In this document: positions 9,876 through 19,573 of the stretch, piece after piece
Position numbering within the stretch: the first letter of the stretch is position 1
Layout: every line of letters starts with the position of its first letter
NCBI GenBank assembly: GCA_944321945.1
Contig: CALUNE010000006.1
Location: 52,368-116,367, forward strand
Length of the DNA stretch: 64,000 nt
DNA from: an uncultured Alistipes sp.
GTDB taxonomy: Bacteria > Bacteroidota > Bacteroidia > Bacteroidales > Rikenellaceae
Direction of reading: 5' to 3'
Notes under the pieces: generated by a model
What the model saw: only the letters and a program-made list of their open reading frames with translations
The model's database searches: none
What the model was told of the DNA's origin: nothing
Position numbers and translations under genes: made by a program

Positions 9876-10553
9876 ATGATCATCCAACATCTCTTCTACA
9901 AGGAGTGGCTCAAGACACGCTGGACCTGGCTGGCGGCCGTGGTGCTGGGCGTGGCCGCGGTGCTGTATCTCTTCCTGCGGGTCGAGAACGGCATGGAACG
10001 TTTCGGAGCCAAGATCTACATGCTGCGGGTGCTCTACGACAATCCGCCGCTGATCTACTACCGCATGCTGCTCTACGTGCCGGTGCTGATCGCCCTCTGC
10101 GTGGGGGTGACGCAGTACCTGCCCGAGGTCTCGAACCGCCGCATCCGGCTGACGCTCCACCTGCCGGCCTCCAATACGCGGCTCATTCTCGGCATGGCCC
10201 TCTACGGCGTGGTGATGATCACGCTGGCCAACCTCATCCTCTTCGGGCTGTTCGTCGCACGCAACGTCGCTCTCTTCCCGGCCGAGATCACGCGGCCGGT
10301 GCTGCAGTCCGTGGCGCCGTGGTTCGTGGCGGCCTATCCGGCCTACAACTTCGTCGCCATGGTGGCGCTCGAACCCCATCGCTGGCGGCAGTTGATCTAT
10401 GCGCTGGTGGGTTGGTTCGTACTGTCACCCCTGGTGGTGTGCGGCGAGGCCGTCGGCTCCTACGCCCGGATGATCGTGCCGCTGGCGGTGATGGCCGTGG
10501 CATCGTTCCCGCTGCTGCTCTTTTCGTCGTACCGTTTCAGCAAAGGTCTTTGA
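9876..10553 (+). CDS. ABC-2-like membrane permease subunit A
   Basis: A 225-residue inner-membrane protein with about six hydrophobic segments, of the size of an ABC-2 half-permease. It begins with the cytoplasmic YKEWLKTRW motif and has QYLPEV, a basic RRIRLTLHLP loop and a C-terminal SSYRFSKG. The same three motifs occur in the protein at 11830-12495, so the two are paralogues and probably form a heterodimer with the ATPase upstream. The substrate is unknown. Confidence 0.72.
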   Translation: MIIQHLFYKEWLKTRWTWLAAVVLGVAAVLYLFLRVENGMERFGAKIYMLRVLYDNPPLIYYRMLLYVPVLIALCVGVTQYLPEVSNRRIRLTLHLPASNTRLILGMALYGVVMITLANLILFGLFVARNVALFPAEITRPVLQSVAPWFVAAYPAYNFVAMVALEPHRWRQLIYALVGWFVLSPLVVCGEAVGSYARMIVPLAVMAVASFPLLLFSSYRFSKGL

Positions 10554-10556
10554 GCT

Positions 10557-11822
10557 ATGGGTCGAAATTGCATACGTCTGATTGCCGTGCTGTTTGCGGC
10601 TCTTGCCGCCGTGATGGTGCTGCCGTCGCTCTTCGGGCGGCTCATTCCCGCGCGGGGCTACTATTCCTACATGAAGGTGGTCTACGCCGAACGCCTGGGC
10701 GACTTCCTCATTTCACAACCCGATTACGCGTCGGCCGCGGACCATGCGGGCGGCCGCTCGTGGACGATCCGCGATACGCGCGGCAACGAATACACGGCCG
10801 ATGCGGCCGATACGCTGGCCGTGCTGGAGAACGCTTCGCAGCTGATCTTCGAGGGACGTCTTCCGGCAACGCTCTGCGGCGTCGGACTGACTCCCGAGGA
10901 GGTCTCCGCCGCCGACTTCACGATGTACTTCGGCGACCGCGGCGACCGCAGCTACGGTCTGATGGATCTCTCCGACAAGTTGAGCTACCGTTCGCAGGAT
11001 TACCGCACCGACGATCTGTTCCGCTTCGCGGAGGAGGGGATCGAGTTCATCGACGCCCCCTCCAACCGGGTCGACCGGGAGAAGAGCCTCCGTTTCCGCA
11101 AGGCGCTCGATGCGGCGGGCTTCGTCCGACCCTGCGCGTGGGCCTGGAAGCCGACCGATGCGGCGGATGCCGAGGCTCTGGGCTATTTCCTGCTCGATGC
11201 CCGCGGATGCCTCTACCGGATGGGCATGTGCGGCGGTGAGCCCGAGGTCGAGCCGATTGCGCTGCCCGAGGGTTGCCGGCTGCGCAACCTGAGTTTCTGC
11301 GACCGTCCCGAACTGCTGGCTCTGGCGCTGGCCGACGACGGCACGCTCTACCGCATGGACCGCGACTATACGTTCCGGCGCCTGGAGCTTCCGTCGGCCC
11401 GGCATCTGCGCGTGGCGATGCGCTCGACGCTGCTTTTCCGCAAGTTCGTCTACGAGCGCGCCGACCGCACGGACTACTATGTCACCGATCTTGACTTCCG
11501 GATGCTGGACAGCTGCACGGTGGAGCATCCTCAGCGCCGCAATCTGACCCGCGAACGGATCGCCCGCGTATTGTTCCCGCTGACGGTGCAGTTGACCCCG
11601 TGGCAGGGACTTCGCTTCTCGGGACCCGAGGGGTGGGGCTGGGCACTGCTCAACCTCGTCTGGTGCGGGGTGCTGGCGCTGCTGCTCAGGCGGCGCGGCG
11701 AATCGCTCCGAAACCCCTTTGTCGTGGCCGATCTGGTCGTCACACTGCTGCTGGGCCTCTACGGCCTGATCGGGGTGCTGGCCATCCCCGGCCTCGGCTC
11801 GGAACGCAACCTCAAAAAATGA
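10557..11822 (+). CDS. DUF4857-like membrane-anchored protein (copy 1)
   Basis: A 421-residue protein with one N-terminal membrane segment (about 5-27) and two or three C-terminal ones (about 350-415). The roughly 300-residue loop between them is predicted beta-rich and extracytoplasmic, with repeated short DGTLYRMD-type strands that recall a propeller. It starts 3 bp after the permease and is followed after 7 bp by a second permease. The protein at 12492-13712 has the same layout and shares segments such as the GIEFID/GIEFFH motif and the C-terminal LLGLYGLIGVL. I believe this is the DUF4857 family that travels with Bacteroidetes ABC exporters; the role is unknown. Confidence 0.6.
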   Translation: MGRNCIRLIAVLFAALAAVMVLPSLFGRLIPARGYYSYMKVVYAERLGDFLISQPDYASAADHAGGRSWTIRDTRGNEYTADAADTLAVLENASQLIFEGRLPATLCGVGLTPEEVSAADFTMYFGDRGDRSYGLMDLSDKLSYRSQDYRTDDLFRFAEEGIEFIDAPSNRVDREKSLRFRKALDAAGFVRPCAWAWKPTDAADAEALGYFLLDARGCLYRMGMCGGEPEVEPIALPEGCRLRNLSFCDRPELLALALADDGTLYRMDRDYTFRRLELPSARHLRVAMRSTLLFRKFVYERADRTDYYVTDLDFRMLDSCTVEHPQRRNLTRERIARVLFPLTVQLTPWQGLRFSGPEGWGWALLNLVWCGVLALLLRRRGESLRNPFVVADLVVTLLLGLYGLIGVLAIPGLGSERNLKK

Positions 11823-11829
11823 TTCTGAC

Positions 11830-12495
11830 ATGATACTCCATCTGATCTATAAAGAGTGGCTCAAAACCCGTTGGTTCGCCCTCATCGCCCTCGTCGCCGG
11901 CGTGGCTGCCGTCGTGGGCATCCTGGCCGGGGTGGCTTCGGGCGTGCGGGCCGATGCCCCGTTCTTCTTCTACCAGGTGATTGTCGGCAAGGTGCGCTTT
12001 TTCGACCTCTTCCGCTTCGTGCCGCTGCTGGCCGCCGTGCTGATCGGCTGCTCGCAGTTCCTGCCCGAGGTGACCGACAAACGCATCAAACTCTCGCTCC
12101 ATCTGCCGATGCCGCCCACGGTGGTCATCTACAGCATGGTCCTCTACGGCTTCGTGCTGCTGACGCTGCTGGTCGGCATCTGTCTGGCTCTCTTCGCGGG
12201 GCTGGGGGCCGTCTGGCTCCCGGGCGAGATCCTCGTTCCGGCGCTGAAAACCATGCTGGTATGGGTCCTCGGCGGCATGACGGCCTATTTCTGGATCGCC
12301 ATGATGGCTTTCGAACCCGTCGGCCGATACCGGTTCGGTTACTTCGTCGTTGCCGGCATGCTGGTCTCGATCTTCATGCGCCGCTATCCGATCGGCGGCG
12401 TCGACGTGCTGCTTGAAATCTTCGCCGGCCTGACGCTCGTCTCGAGCTTCTCGGTCCTCTTCACCGCTTACCGCTTCAACAAAGGAATCCTATGA
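11830..12495 (+). CDS. ABC-2-like membrane permease subunit B
   Basis: A 221-residue inner-membrane protein with about six membrane segments, paralogous to the one at 9876-10553: both share YKEWLKTRW near the N-terminus, QFLPEV with a KRIKLSLHLP loop, and a YRFNKG tail. It probably pairs with that subunit to make the channel for the ATPase at 8973. Its last four bases overlap the start of the next gene (ATGA), so the two are translationally coupled. Confidence 0.72.
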   Translation: MILHLIYKEWLKTRWFALIALVAGVAAVVGILAGVASGVRADAPFFFYQVIVGKVRFFDLFRFVPLLAAVLIGCSQFLPEVTDKRIKLSLHLPMPPTVVIYSMVLYGFVLLTLLVGICLALFAGLGAVWLPGEILVPALKTMLVWVLGGMTAYFWIAMMAFEPVGRYRFGYFVVAGMLVSIFMRRYPIGGVDVLLEIFAGLTLVSSFSVLFTAYRFNKGIL

Positions 12496-13712
12496 CAGCC
12501 AAAATCGTTCGGGTGCTGCTGGTCTTCACCACCATCCTGGTTCTGGGCTTCTACCTGCCCGATCTCTACCGGAACCGCTTCGAGAAGCGTGCCAACAAGA
12601 GCCTGCTCTATTACAGCGAGGTCACGCGTGATTTCGTCTTCGCCGAGGAGCGCTACGATTCGCTGCGGCAGGAGGTGCGCATGTTCTATCGCGACCGGGC
12701 CGGCAATCCGCTCTCGGAGACCGAATACATGCGCCGGCTGCCCTTCAACAATTCGCGCAAACTGAAGATGCTCGGCCAGATGCCCGATTCGGTCATGGGG
12801 CAGCCGCTCACGCAGGAGGTTCTGCGCAGCGTGCGGCGCATGATGCTCATCGGCGACAAGGGGTTCGAGTATCCGCTGGCGCCGCTCTTCGAGTCGCAGC
12901 CCGGTCATCCGGGGGTCGATCTGCCCGAGGACCTCTTCCGCATCGGAAAACGCGGCATCGAATTCTTCCATACGACCGACCTGAGCATCGATACGGCCAA
13001 GAGCCGCCGCTTCAACGAGGCGCTGACCGCGGCCGGATTCCGCGCCCCGGCACGCGACATCTACGGCATCCCCTCGACGATCAAGTCGCGCGACGACGGC
13101 TATTTCATCGTCGACGCGGCGGGTCGGCTGTTCCATCTGCTGATGGTTCACGGTCAGCCGCGCGTGCGGGCCATCGACAACCGTTTCGAGATCCGGCAGA
13201 TCAAGTGCCACGTTCCGGGCGACATCTACTGCCACATCTTCACCCCGGAGAACGAACTTTACGTCCTGCGGACCGACTACTCGCTGTGCAAACTCCCCAT
13301 CGGACCCACCAACGGGCGCTTCATGCTGACCTCGAACTGCTATTTCCGTTCGTACAAGAACCTCGGCAGCGACAGCAGCGTGATGTATGTCCTCGATGCG
13401 GACTTCGGGCGGGTCGACAGCTGCGCACTGCCGGTGGCAAGCTACCGCACGTCGCCTCAGGCCGATGTCGAGGCGCGTCTGTTCCCGTTCCGGGTGATGA
13501 CCACGCCCGGCTACACGCATCTGATCCCGGTGCCCAATCCCGTCGCGAAGTTCTGGGTGACGAATCTCTGTTGCGTCGTGTTGCTCGCGGGGCTGCGGCT
13601 GTGGCGGCGGGTGCGGATTTATACCCCTTTCCAGCTGATCGATCTGGCCCTGACGGCCGTCTTCGGCCTCTACGGGCTGATTGCTGTATTGTTGTTTCCT
13701 AACCGATTCTGA
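12492..13712 (+). CDS. DUF4857-like membrane-anchored protein (copy 2)
   Basis: A 406-residue paralogue of the protein at 10557-11822, with the same plan: an N-terminal membrane anchor (about 5-25), a long beta-rich extracytoplasmic loop, and C-terminal membrane helices ending in VFGLYGLIAVLLF. It overlaps the upstream permease by 4 bp. The permease/anchor pair is thus duplicated in tandem (9876-11822 and 11830-13712). A role as the periplasmic part of the ABC system, perhaps linking it to the RND adaptor that follows by 3 bp, is inference only. Confidence 0.58.
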   Translation: MTAKIVRVLLVFTTILVLGFYLPDLYRNRFEKRANKSLLYYSEVTRDFVFAEERYDSLRQEVRMFYRDRAGNPLSETEYMRRLPFNNSRKLKMLGQMPDSVMGQPLTQEVLRSVRRMMLIGDKGFEYPLAPLFESQPGHPGVDLPEDLFRIGKRGIEFFHTTDLSIDTAKSRRFNEALTAAGFRAPARDIYGIPSTIKSRDDGYFIVDAAGRLFHLLMVHGQPRVRAIDNRFEIRQIKCHVPGDIYCHIFTPENELYVLRTDYSLCKLPIGPTNGRFMLTSNCYFRSYKNLGSDSSVMYVLDADFGRVDSCALPVASYRTSPQADVEARLFPFRVMTTPGYTHLIPVPNPVAKFWVTNLCCVVLLAGLRLWRRVRIYTPFQLIDLALTAVFGLYGLIAVLLFPNRF

Positions 13713-13715
13713 TAT

Positions 13716-14837
13716 ATGAAGAAAAATCGTCTGATCCAGGTGGCCGTGGCCGTCCTGATCGTGGCCGGCACCTACGGCATCTTCCGCTACATGGTCCGCA
13801 CGAAGCCCGTGGCCGAAATCAACGAGGAGAAACGAAACCTCATCCACGTCAAGGCCGATACGGTGGCCCTGCGTGACTACGACGTCTCGTACAGCTGCTT
13901 CGCCAAGGTCTATGCCGGCGCCACGGTCAAACTCAGTTCGGAGGTCAGCGCCCGGATCGTGCCGGGTGACCTGCCGCTGCGCGAGGGCACCCGCTTCAAG
14001 CGGGGCGACCTGCTCGTGCGGCTCTACGACGACGATACCCGCGCGGCACTGATGGCCAGCCGCAGCCGTTACATGAGCCTGCTCTCGCAGCAGCTGGCCG
14101 ACCTGGCGGTCGATTTTCCGGAGGAGGAGGCCAAGTGGACCGCCTTCTTCAACTCGATTGCCGTCGACCGCGACCTGCCCGATCTTCCTCCCGTGACCAG
14201 CGAAAAGGAGAAGGTCTATCTGGCCGTGCGCAACGTCATCTCGGACTACTACGGTGTCAAGCAGGCCGAGATCAATCTGCGCAAGTATGCGATTCATGCC
14301 CCCTTTGACGGGGTCTTCCTCACCGTGGCCAAGGAGGTCGGGGCCATCGCCTCGCCCGGCAGCGAAATCGCCACCATCATCCAGACCGACCGTCTGGAGC
14401 TGGAGGCCGGCATCGAACCCCAATACAAGGAGTATCTCTACCGGGGGTGTCCGGTGACGGTGGAGTGCGGCGAGAAGCAGTACCGCGGAACGGTCGACCG
14501 GGTGGCGCCGTTCGTCGACGAGGCCATGCAGCGCGTGAAGATCTACATCCGCGTCGAGGCCCCCGAAGAGAGCCTCATCTCGGGTGAACTCTACCGCATC
14601 CGTGTCGCCACGACCCACCTGCAGGGGGTCATGCGGCTGCCGCGCGAGGCGCTCTTCGCCGACCGCACGATCTATCTCTGGGCCGACGGCTGTCTCCATG
14701 CCCGCAAGGCCGAGGTGGTCTACGTGGACGAGGATTACGCCTACCTGCGCGGTCTGACCCCCGGAGAGATCGTCGTGGCCGAATCGCTGGTCAACCCCTA
14801 CGACGGGATGGAGGTCCGCCTGCTCGGAAGTCACTGA
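13716..14837 (+). CDS. RND efflux periplasmic adaptor (membrane fusion protein)
   Basis: A 373-residue HlyD/AcrA-type adaptor that bridges an inner-membrane RND pump and a TolC channel. It has an N-terminal membrane anchor (about 6-26), a lipoyl half-motif around VKLSSEVSARIVPGDLPLREGTRF split from the second half YAIHAPFDGVFLTVAKEVG by a helical hairpin, and a C-terminal beta-barrel and membrane-proximal domain. It is followed by the RND permease after 21 bp and then TolC. Substrate specificity cannot be read. Confidence 0.9.
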   Translation: MKKNRLIQVAVAVLIVAGTYGIFRYMVRTKPVAEINEEKRNLIHVKADTVALRDYDVSYSCFAKVYAGATVKLSSEVSARIVPGDLPLREGTRFKRGDLLVRLYDDDTRAALMASRSRYMSLLSQQLADLAVDFPEEEAKWTAFFNSIAVDRDLPDLPPVTSEKEKVYLAVRNVISDYYGVKQAEINLRKYAIHAPFDGVFLTVAKEVGAIASPGSEIATIIQTDRLELEAGIEPQYKEYLYRGCPVTVECGEKQYRGTVDRVAPFVDEAMQRVKIYIRVEAPEESLISGELYRIRVATTHLQGVMRLPREALFADRTIYLWADGCLHARKAEVVYVDEDYAYLRGLTPGEIVVAESLVNPYDGMEVRLLGSH

Positions 14838-14858
14838 TTCACCAAAACGTGAGATAAC

Positions 14859-17800
14859 ATGCGCAAACTCATCACCGCTTTTGTCCGTTACCCGTTCTAC
14901 TCGCAGGCATTGGTCTTTCTGGTGCTGGTCTTCGGCATCGCCGCGATGTTCTCGATCCGCAAGGCGTCGTTCCCGATCACGGAATCGCGCCTGATCACGG
15001 TCTCGGTGACCTACCAGGGCGCCACGCCCAAGGAGATGGAGGAGGGGGTGACGACGCTCGTCGAAAACGCCCTGCGCGGCGTGGTCGGCATCAAGGAGAT
15101 CAGCTCCAAGTCGATGGAAAACCAGTCGCTGGTCTCGATCCTCATCCGCACGGATTATGACGTGGATGTGGTGCTGAACGACATCAAGAACGCCATCGAC
15201 AAGATTTCGAACTTCCCGGCCGGCGCCGAAAACCCGGTCATCACCAAAACCAAGACCACCTCGCTGTCGGGCTTCCTGTCGCTGACGCAGACGCGCGGCG
15301 AGGAGGACATCATGCGCCTCAAACGCATGGCCCAGCGCATCGAGGACGATTTCCTGGGCTCGGGCATCATCTCGCAGGTCACGCTGCTGGGCTATCCCGC
15401 ACGCATGGAGATGTCGATCGAGGTCCGCGAGGAGATGCTCCAGCGTTACGGCATGAGCTTCACGGAGATCAAGAATGCCGTGGCCGCCAACAACATCGAC
15501 ATCTACGGCGGTAAGATCAAGAACCCCCGCGAGGAGATCAAGATCAATTCGCGCTACCGTTCGGTCTCGCCCGCCGACATCGAGCAGATCGTCGTGCGGG
15601 CCAATGCCGACGGCAGCCTGATCCGCGTGGGCGACGTGGCCGACGTGCGGCTGATCTTCGAGGACATCCCCACGGCCAGCTACGTCGACGGCCAGCGCGA
15701 CATCATGTTCCGCATCGACAACCTCGCCACCGAGGACCTCGAAGAGATCTCGGCCTATCTGCACGACTACATCCGCGACTTCAACGCCCGCGACAACGGC
15801 TTCCGCCTGGATTACATGCACGACTTCCTCGACACGTTGCGCGGTCAGCTCAACATCCTCTACAGCAACGGTCTGGCCGGCATGCTGCTCGTGGTGCTGT
15901 GTCTGTCGCTGTTCCTGAGCTTCCGCCTCTCGGTGTGGGTGGCGTGGGGTATTCCGATGGCCTTTCTGTGCATGTTCGTCGTGGCGGCGCTCATGGGGCT
16001 GACCATGAACTTCATCTCGGTCTTCGGCATGATCCTCATCGTGGGTATTCTGGTCGACGACGGCATCGTCATCAGCGAGAACATCTACACGCGCTTCCAG
16101 CAGGGGCTGACGGCGCGGCGTGCGGCCGTCGAGGGGGCCATGGAGGTGCTGCCCGCCGTGCTGGTGTCGGTACTGACGACGCTGGTGGCCTTCCTGCCGA
16201 TCCTCTTCATCCAGGGCAACCTCGAGATGATGTACGAAATGGCCGTCGTGGTGATCGTCTGCCTCTTCTTCTCGCTGCTCGAGAGCATGTTCATGCTCCC
16301 CTCGCACTGCGCCTCGCCCAAGGTGCTGGCTCCGCCCTCGAAGACCAATCTCTACGGACGGATCCGCGGCGGGTTTGACCGCGGTCTGAACTGGATCTCC
16401 GACCGCGTCTACCAGCCCTTCGTACGCTGGGCGCTGCGGCATACGACCGTGGTGCTGGCCTGCCTGGTGGGGTGCTTCCTGTTGACGGCCGGACTGATCG
16501 GCGGCGGACGCATCGGCTTCACGATCCTCCCCTCGATGAACGAGGACAACTTCAACATCGAACTGGCCATGAAGCCCGGTACGAACAACGATCAGCTGGT
16601 GGCCGAACTCAAACGCATCGAAACGGTCGTCTGGCATGTCGACTCGATGCTCATGGAGCGCTACCACGAGCCGTCGTTCATCAAACTCATCAACATGCGC
16701 ACCGGCTCGGCCTTCTCGGGCAGCGAAACCGGTAGCCATGCCGGATCGGTTGTCGTCTTCCTGCGCCCGCTGGACCATTCGGAGATCGGTTCGGACGAGA
16801 TCAAGGCGCTGATTTCACGGGAACTGGGCACGGTGCCCGCAGCCTACAAGTTCGCCATCGGAGCCGGTCACCGCTTCGGCGCGCAGGTCTCGATCAGCCT
16901 GTTCGGCTACGATCTGGCCACGCTCGAGCGGGCCAGTGCCGAGTTCCAGCACCGGCTGCGCGAACTGGACGCCCTCTACAACGTCATCGACAATGCGCAG
17001 CTCGGCGGTCAGGAGGTGCAGATCCGCCTCCGGCCCCTGGCCTACAGCCTCGGACTGACCCAGCAGCAGGTCATGTCGCAGGTGCGCGAGGCCTTCTACG
17101 GCTCGCTGGCCCAGCGCCTGCAGGACGGCAAGGACGAGGTGTGGTTCTACGTCCGCTACCCGGATTCGGACCGCCGCACGATGGGCGATCTGGCGAAGAT
17201 GATGGTCCGCACGACGAGCGGCGAGTATCCGCTCGGCGAGCTGTGCGAACTCATTCCCGGGCGCAGCGTGCTGTCGATCAACCACTACAACGGCCGCAAG
17301 GAGATCCGCGTCGACGCCTACATGGAGGATGCCACGGCCTCGGTGCTGCCCGTCATGGAGGAGATCGAGACCAACATCCTGCCCGACATCCTCGAACGTT
17401 ATCCCGACATTACCTACATGCAGCAGGGGCAGATGAAGGACATGCGCGACGAAATGGAGACGATCAAGAGCTTCTACATGGTGGCGTTGTTCATCATCAT
17501 CATGATTCTGGTGATCTACCTGCGCTCGACGCTCCAGATGACGCTCGTGGCGCTGATGATCCCCGTGGGATGTATGTCGGCCATCTGGGGCCACTGGATC
17601 GAGGGGGCGCCGCTCTCGATGATGACCATCTGGGGCATGGTGGCCCTGTCGGGTACGATCATCAACGACGGTGTGGTCTTCATCTCGCGCTACAACGACT
17701 GTCTGAAGCTCTCGATGAAGGTCGACGAGGCGATCGTCGAGGCGGCGCGTTCGCGTCTGCGCCCGATCCTGCTCACGTCGCTCACCACCACCGCCGGGCT

Positions 17801-18032
17801 CTTCCCGCTGATCCGCGAGGGGAGCAGCGACGCCCGTTTCGTGCTGCCGATGGCCATCACGCTGGGCTACGGCATCCTCTTCGGCACGTTCTTCATCCTG
17901 ACCTGCTTCCCGGTCTTCCTCAAGGTGGCCAACCGCACCAAGCTCTTCTTCGTGCGGCTGCGTCATCCGGAGCGTACGCCCGAAAGCGTCGAAACGGCCG
18001 TCAAGGACCAGTTGCGCAATGCCGATTTCTAA
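14859..18032 (+). CDS. RND efflux transporter permease (AcrB/HAE family)
   Basis: A 1057-residue proton-driven efflux pump of the inner membrane, the normal length for the family. The proton-relay Asp-Asp pair of transmembrane helix 4 is present (IVGILVDDGIVISENIY). The second half has SGTIINDGVVFISRYND at the helix-10 position, where AcrB has its relay Lys; here Asn and Asp occupy that stretch. Two large periplasmic loops and about twelve membrane helices are visible. It works with the adaptor upstream and the TolC that starts 3 bp after its stop. Substrate unknown. Confidence 0.93.
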   Translation: MRKLITAFVRYPFYSQALVFLVLVFGIAAMFSIRKASFPITESRLITVSVTYQGATPKEMEEGVTTLVENALRGVVGIKEISSKSMENQSLVSILIRTDYDVDVVLNDIKNAIDKISNFPAGAENPVITKTKTTSLSGFLSLTQTRGEEDIMRLKRMAQRIEDDFLGSGIISQVTLLGYPARMEMSIEVREEMLQRYGMSFTEIKNAVAANNIDIYGGKIKNPREEIKINSRYRSVSPADIEQIVVRANADGSLIRVGDVADVRLIFEDIPTASYVDGQRDIMFRIDNLATEDLEEISAYLHDYIRDFNARDNGFRLDYMHDFLDTLRGQLNILYSNGLAGMLLVVLCLSLFLSFRLSVWVAWGIPMAFLCMFVVAALMGLTMNFISVFGMILIVGILVDDGIVISENIYTRFQQGLTARRAAVEGAMEVLPAVLVSVLTTLVAFLPILFIQGNLEMMYEMAVVVIVCLFFSLLESMFMLPSHCASPKVLAPPSKTNLYGRIRGGFDRGLNWISDRVYQPFVRWALRHTTVVLACLVGCFLLTAGLIGGGRIGFTILPSMNEDNFNIELAMKPGTNNDQLVAELKRIETVVWHVDSMLMERYHEPSFIKLINMRTGSAFSGSETGSHAGSVVVFLRPLDHSEIGSDEIKALISRELGTVPAAYKFAIGAGHRFGAQVSISLFGYDLATLERASAEFQHRLRELDALYNVIDNAQLGGQEVQIRLRPLAYSLGLTQQQVMSQVREAFYGSLAQRLQDGKDEVWFYVRYPDSDRRTMGDLAKMMVRTTSGEYPLGELCELIPGRSVLSINHYNGRKEIRVDAYMEDATASVLPVMEEIETNILPDILERYPDITYMQQGQMKDMRDEMETIKSFYMVALFIIIMILVIYLRSTLQMTLVALMIPVGCMSAIWGHWIEGAPLSMMTIWGMVALSGTIINDGVVFISRYNDCLKLSMKVDEAIVEAARSRLRPILLTSLTTTAGLFPLIREGSSDARFVLPMAITLGYGILFGTFFILTCFPVFLKVANRTKLFFVRLRHPERTPESVETAVKDQLRNADF

Positions 18033-18035
18033 ACG

Positions 18036-19364
18036 ATGAAAACCATGAAACGATATCTCTGGAGTGTGGTCCTGCTGTCGGGACTGGCGGTCGGGGCCCG
18101 GGCGCAGCAGTCGGACGCATTGACCCTGGCCGACGCCATCGGCATCGGGCTGGAATACAACTACGGCATCCGCGTCGGAGCCCTGCAGACGCGTACGGCC
18201 GAGATCAACAACACGTGGGGCGCCGCCGGGCTCTATCCGTCGGTGGCCGTGGGGGCGAGCGCCAACTGGAGCCGCACCTATCCGCAGGGCGATGGCCGTG
18301 ACGACTTCTCGACAACCGTCCTGCAGCCGAGTGCCGACGTGTCGTGGGTGCTTTTCGGCGGCTTCCGCGTGTGGCGCACCAAGTCGAAACTCGATCTGAC
18401 GCAGCAACAGGCCGAAGGCTCGCAGACGGTGCTGGTCGAGAATACGCTGCGGTCGATCATCTCGGCCTACTACCAGGCGGTCCTCGAGGAGGAGAAGGTC
18501 TCCATTTCGCGCGAACTGATGGATGCGTCGTACAACCGTTACCAGCGCGAGGAGCGGGCTTCGGAACTGGGCGTGGTGCGCAATCTGGAGCTGTTCCAGT
18601 CGAAGAACGTCTGGCTGCAGGACCGTGCGGACTACCTGAGCCAGCAGAACCGCAGCGAGGAGGCCCGGCGTCAGCTCGGCTACCTGCTCGCCGGCAAGGA
18701 CGGCTGGACGTGGCGGCTTGCGGATACGATCCCGATGATCGAGGAGCATTTCGACCTGGCCGAACTGCACCGCATCGCCCAGGAGGACAATACGTCGATC
18801 CGCAACCAGTACGTTGCCATCCGTCTGCGCGAGGAGGAGACGCGGCTGGCCCGCTCGGACTACTATCCGAGCCTGAGCGTCGGAGCCGGCGCCTCCTACG
18901 GCTACAACCGGGCATCGGGGATCACAACCCAACAGATCCAGCCCTATGTCTCGGCCAAACTCTCGTTCACGCTCTTCAACGGAAGTCTGCGGCGGCGGAC
19001 CGTGCGCATTGCCGAGATCAACCGGCAGGCCGAGGAGCTTTCGCTCGACGAGATGCGTCTGTCGGTCAATTACGACGTCGACCGTCAGCACAGCGCCTAT
19101 CTGTTGTGCCGCGAGCTGGTTGACCTGCGCGAGGAGCAGCTCGCGACGTCGCGTCTGAGCCTGCGCATCGCCGAACAGCAGTTCCGCGACGGTATGCTGT
19201 CGCAGTTCGATTTCCGCGACGTGCAGATCGCCTACTACAATGCGGCGATGAATCTCTTGTCGGCGCGTTACGACCTGGTGATGGCCCACGTCGATCTGTT
19301 GCAGACGCTGGGATTGCTGCTGCGCGAAGTGCCTGGCAGCGGGGGAGTTGCCCCGAAACCGTGA
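18036..19364 (+). CDS. TolC family outer-membrane efflux protein
   Basis: A 442-residue outer-membrane channel completing the tripartite pump. The signal peptide ends near residue 24 (GARAQQ). The mature protein has two related halves of long heptad-rich helices, each starting with the LADAIGIGLEYNYGIRV type of segment, and beta strands such as LSVGAGASYGYNR and VSAKLSFTLFNG. It is the last gene of the long train and is followed by a hairpin terminator. Confidence 0.9.
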   Translation: MKTMKRYLWSVVLLSGLAVGARAQQSDALTLADAIGIGLEYNYGIRVGALQTRTAEINNTWGAAGLYPSVAVGASANWSRTYPQGDGRDDFSTTVLQPSADVSWVLFGGFRVWRTKSKLDLTQQQAEGSQTVLVENTLRSIISAYYQAVLEEEKVSISRELMDASYNRYQREERASELGVVRNLELFQSKNVWLQDRADYLSQQNRSEEARRQLGYLLAGKDGWTWRLADTIPMIEEHFDLAELHRIAQEDNTSIRNQYVAIRLREEETRLARSDYYPSLSVGAGASYGYNRASGITTQQIQPYVSAKLSFTLFNGSLRRRTVRIAEINRQAEELSLDEMRLSVNYDVDRQHSAYLLCRELVDLREEQLATSRLSLRIAEQQFRDGMLSQFDFRDVQIAYYNAAMNLLSARYDLVMAHVDLLQTLGLLLREVPGSGGVAPKP

Positions 19365-19389
19365 TCGCGTCCGGAAGGATGAATGTGGC

Positions 19390-19425
19390 GGCCGGATCCC
19401 ATGACGGGGTCCGGTCGTTGTTTTT
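19390..19425 (+). terminator. Rho-independent terminator after the RND operon
   Basis: GGCCGGATCCC at 19390-19400 pairs with GGGGTCCGGTC at 19406-19416 (with G-U pairs) around an ATGAC loop and is followed by GTTGTTTTT. It lies 25 bp after the TolC stop and closes the operon that enters from the left edge. Confidence 0.7.
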
Positions 19426-19543
19426 GATGCCGTTCTCAGTTGCCGGTTGCGCTGTCGGTCGGCCGTATTTTGATTCTCGGAGTGCGCTCTGTTTGCCGCG
19501 AAGTGCGGCCGAAAGGTCCCGAAGCGACAAAGTTCCGCAAAAG

Positions 19544-19573
19544 GTTGCATTTGTCAAAAAAAGATTATCTTTG
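19544..19573 (+). promoter_or_regulatory. Bacteroidetes-type promoter for the sigma factor/FecR genes
   Basis: The -7 box TATCTTTG at 19566-19573 matches the Bacteroidetes consensus TAnnTTTG exactly. The -33 box is GTTG at 19544-19547 with an 18-bp spacer; a TTTG at 19550 is too close. Transcription would start near 19580. Confidence 0.55.

Noticed and set aside
12468-16778. A 1436-codon open frame on the minus strand
   Set aside because: It lies opposite the clearly real ABC-associated and RND genes and its translation is His/Arg/Asp-rich, as expected for the complement of GC-rich coding DNA.
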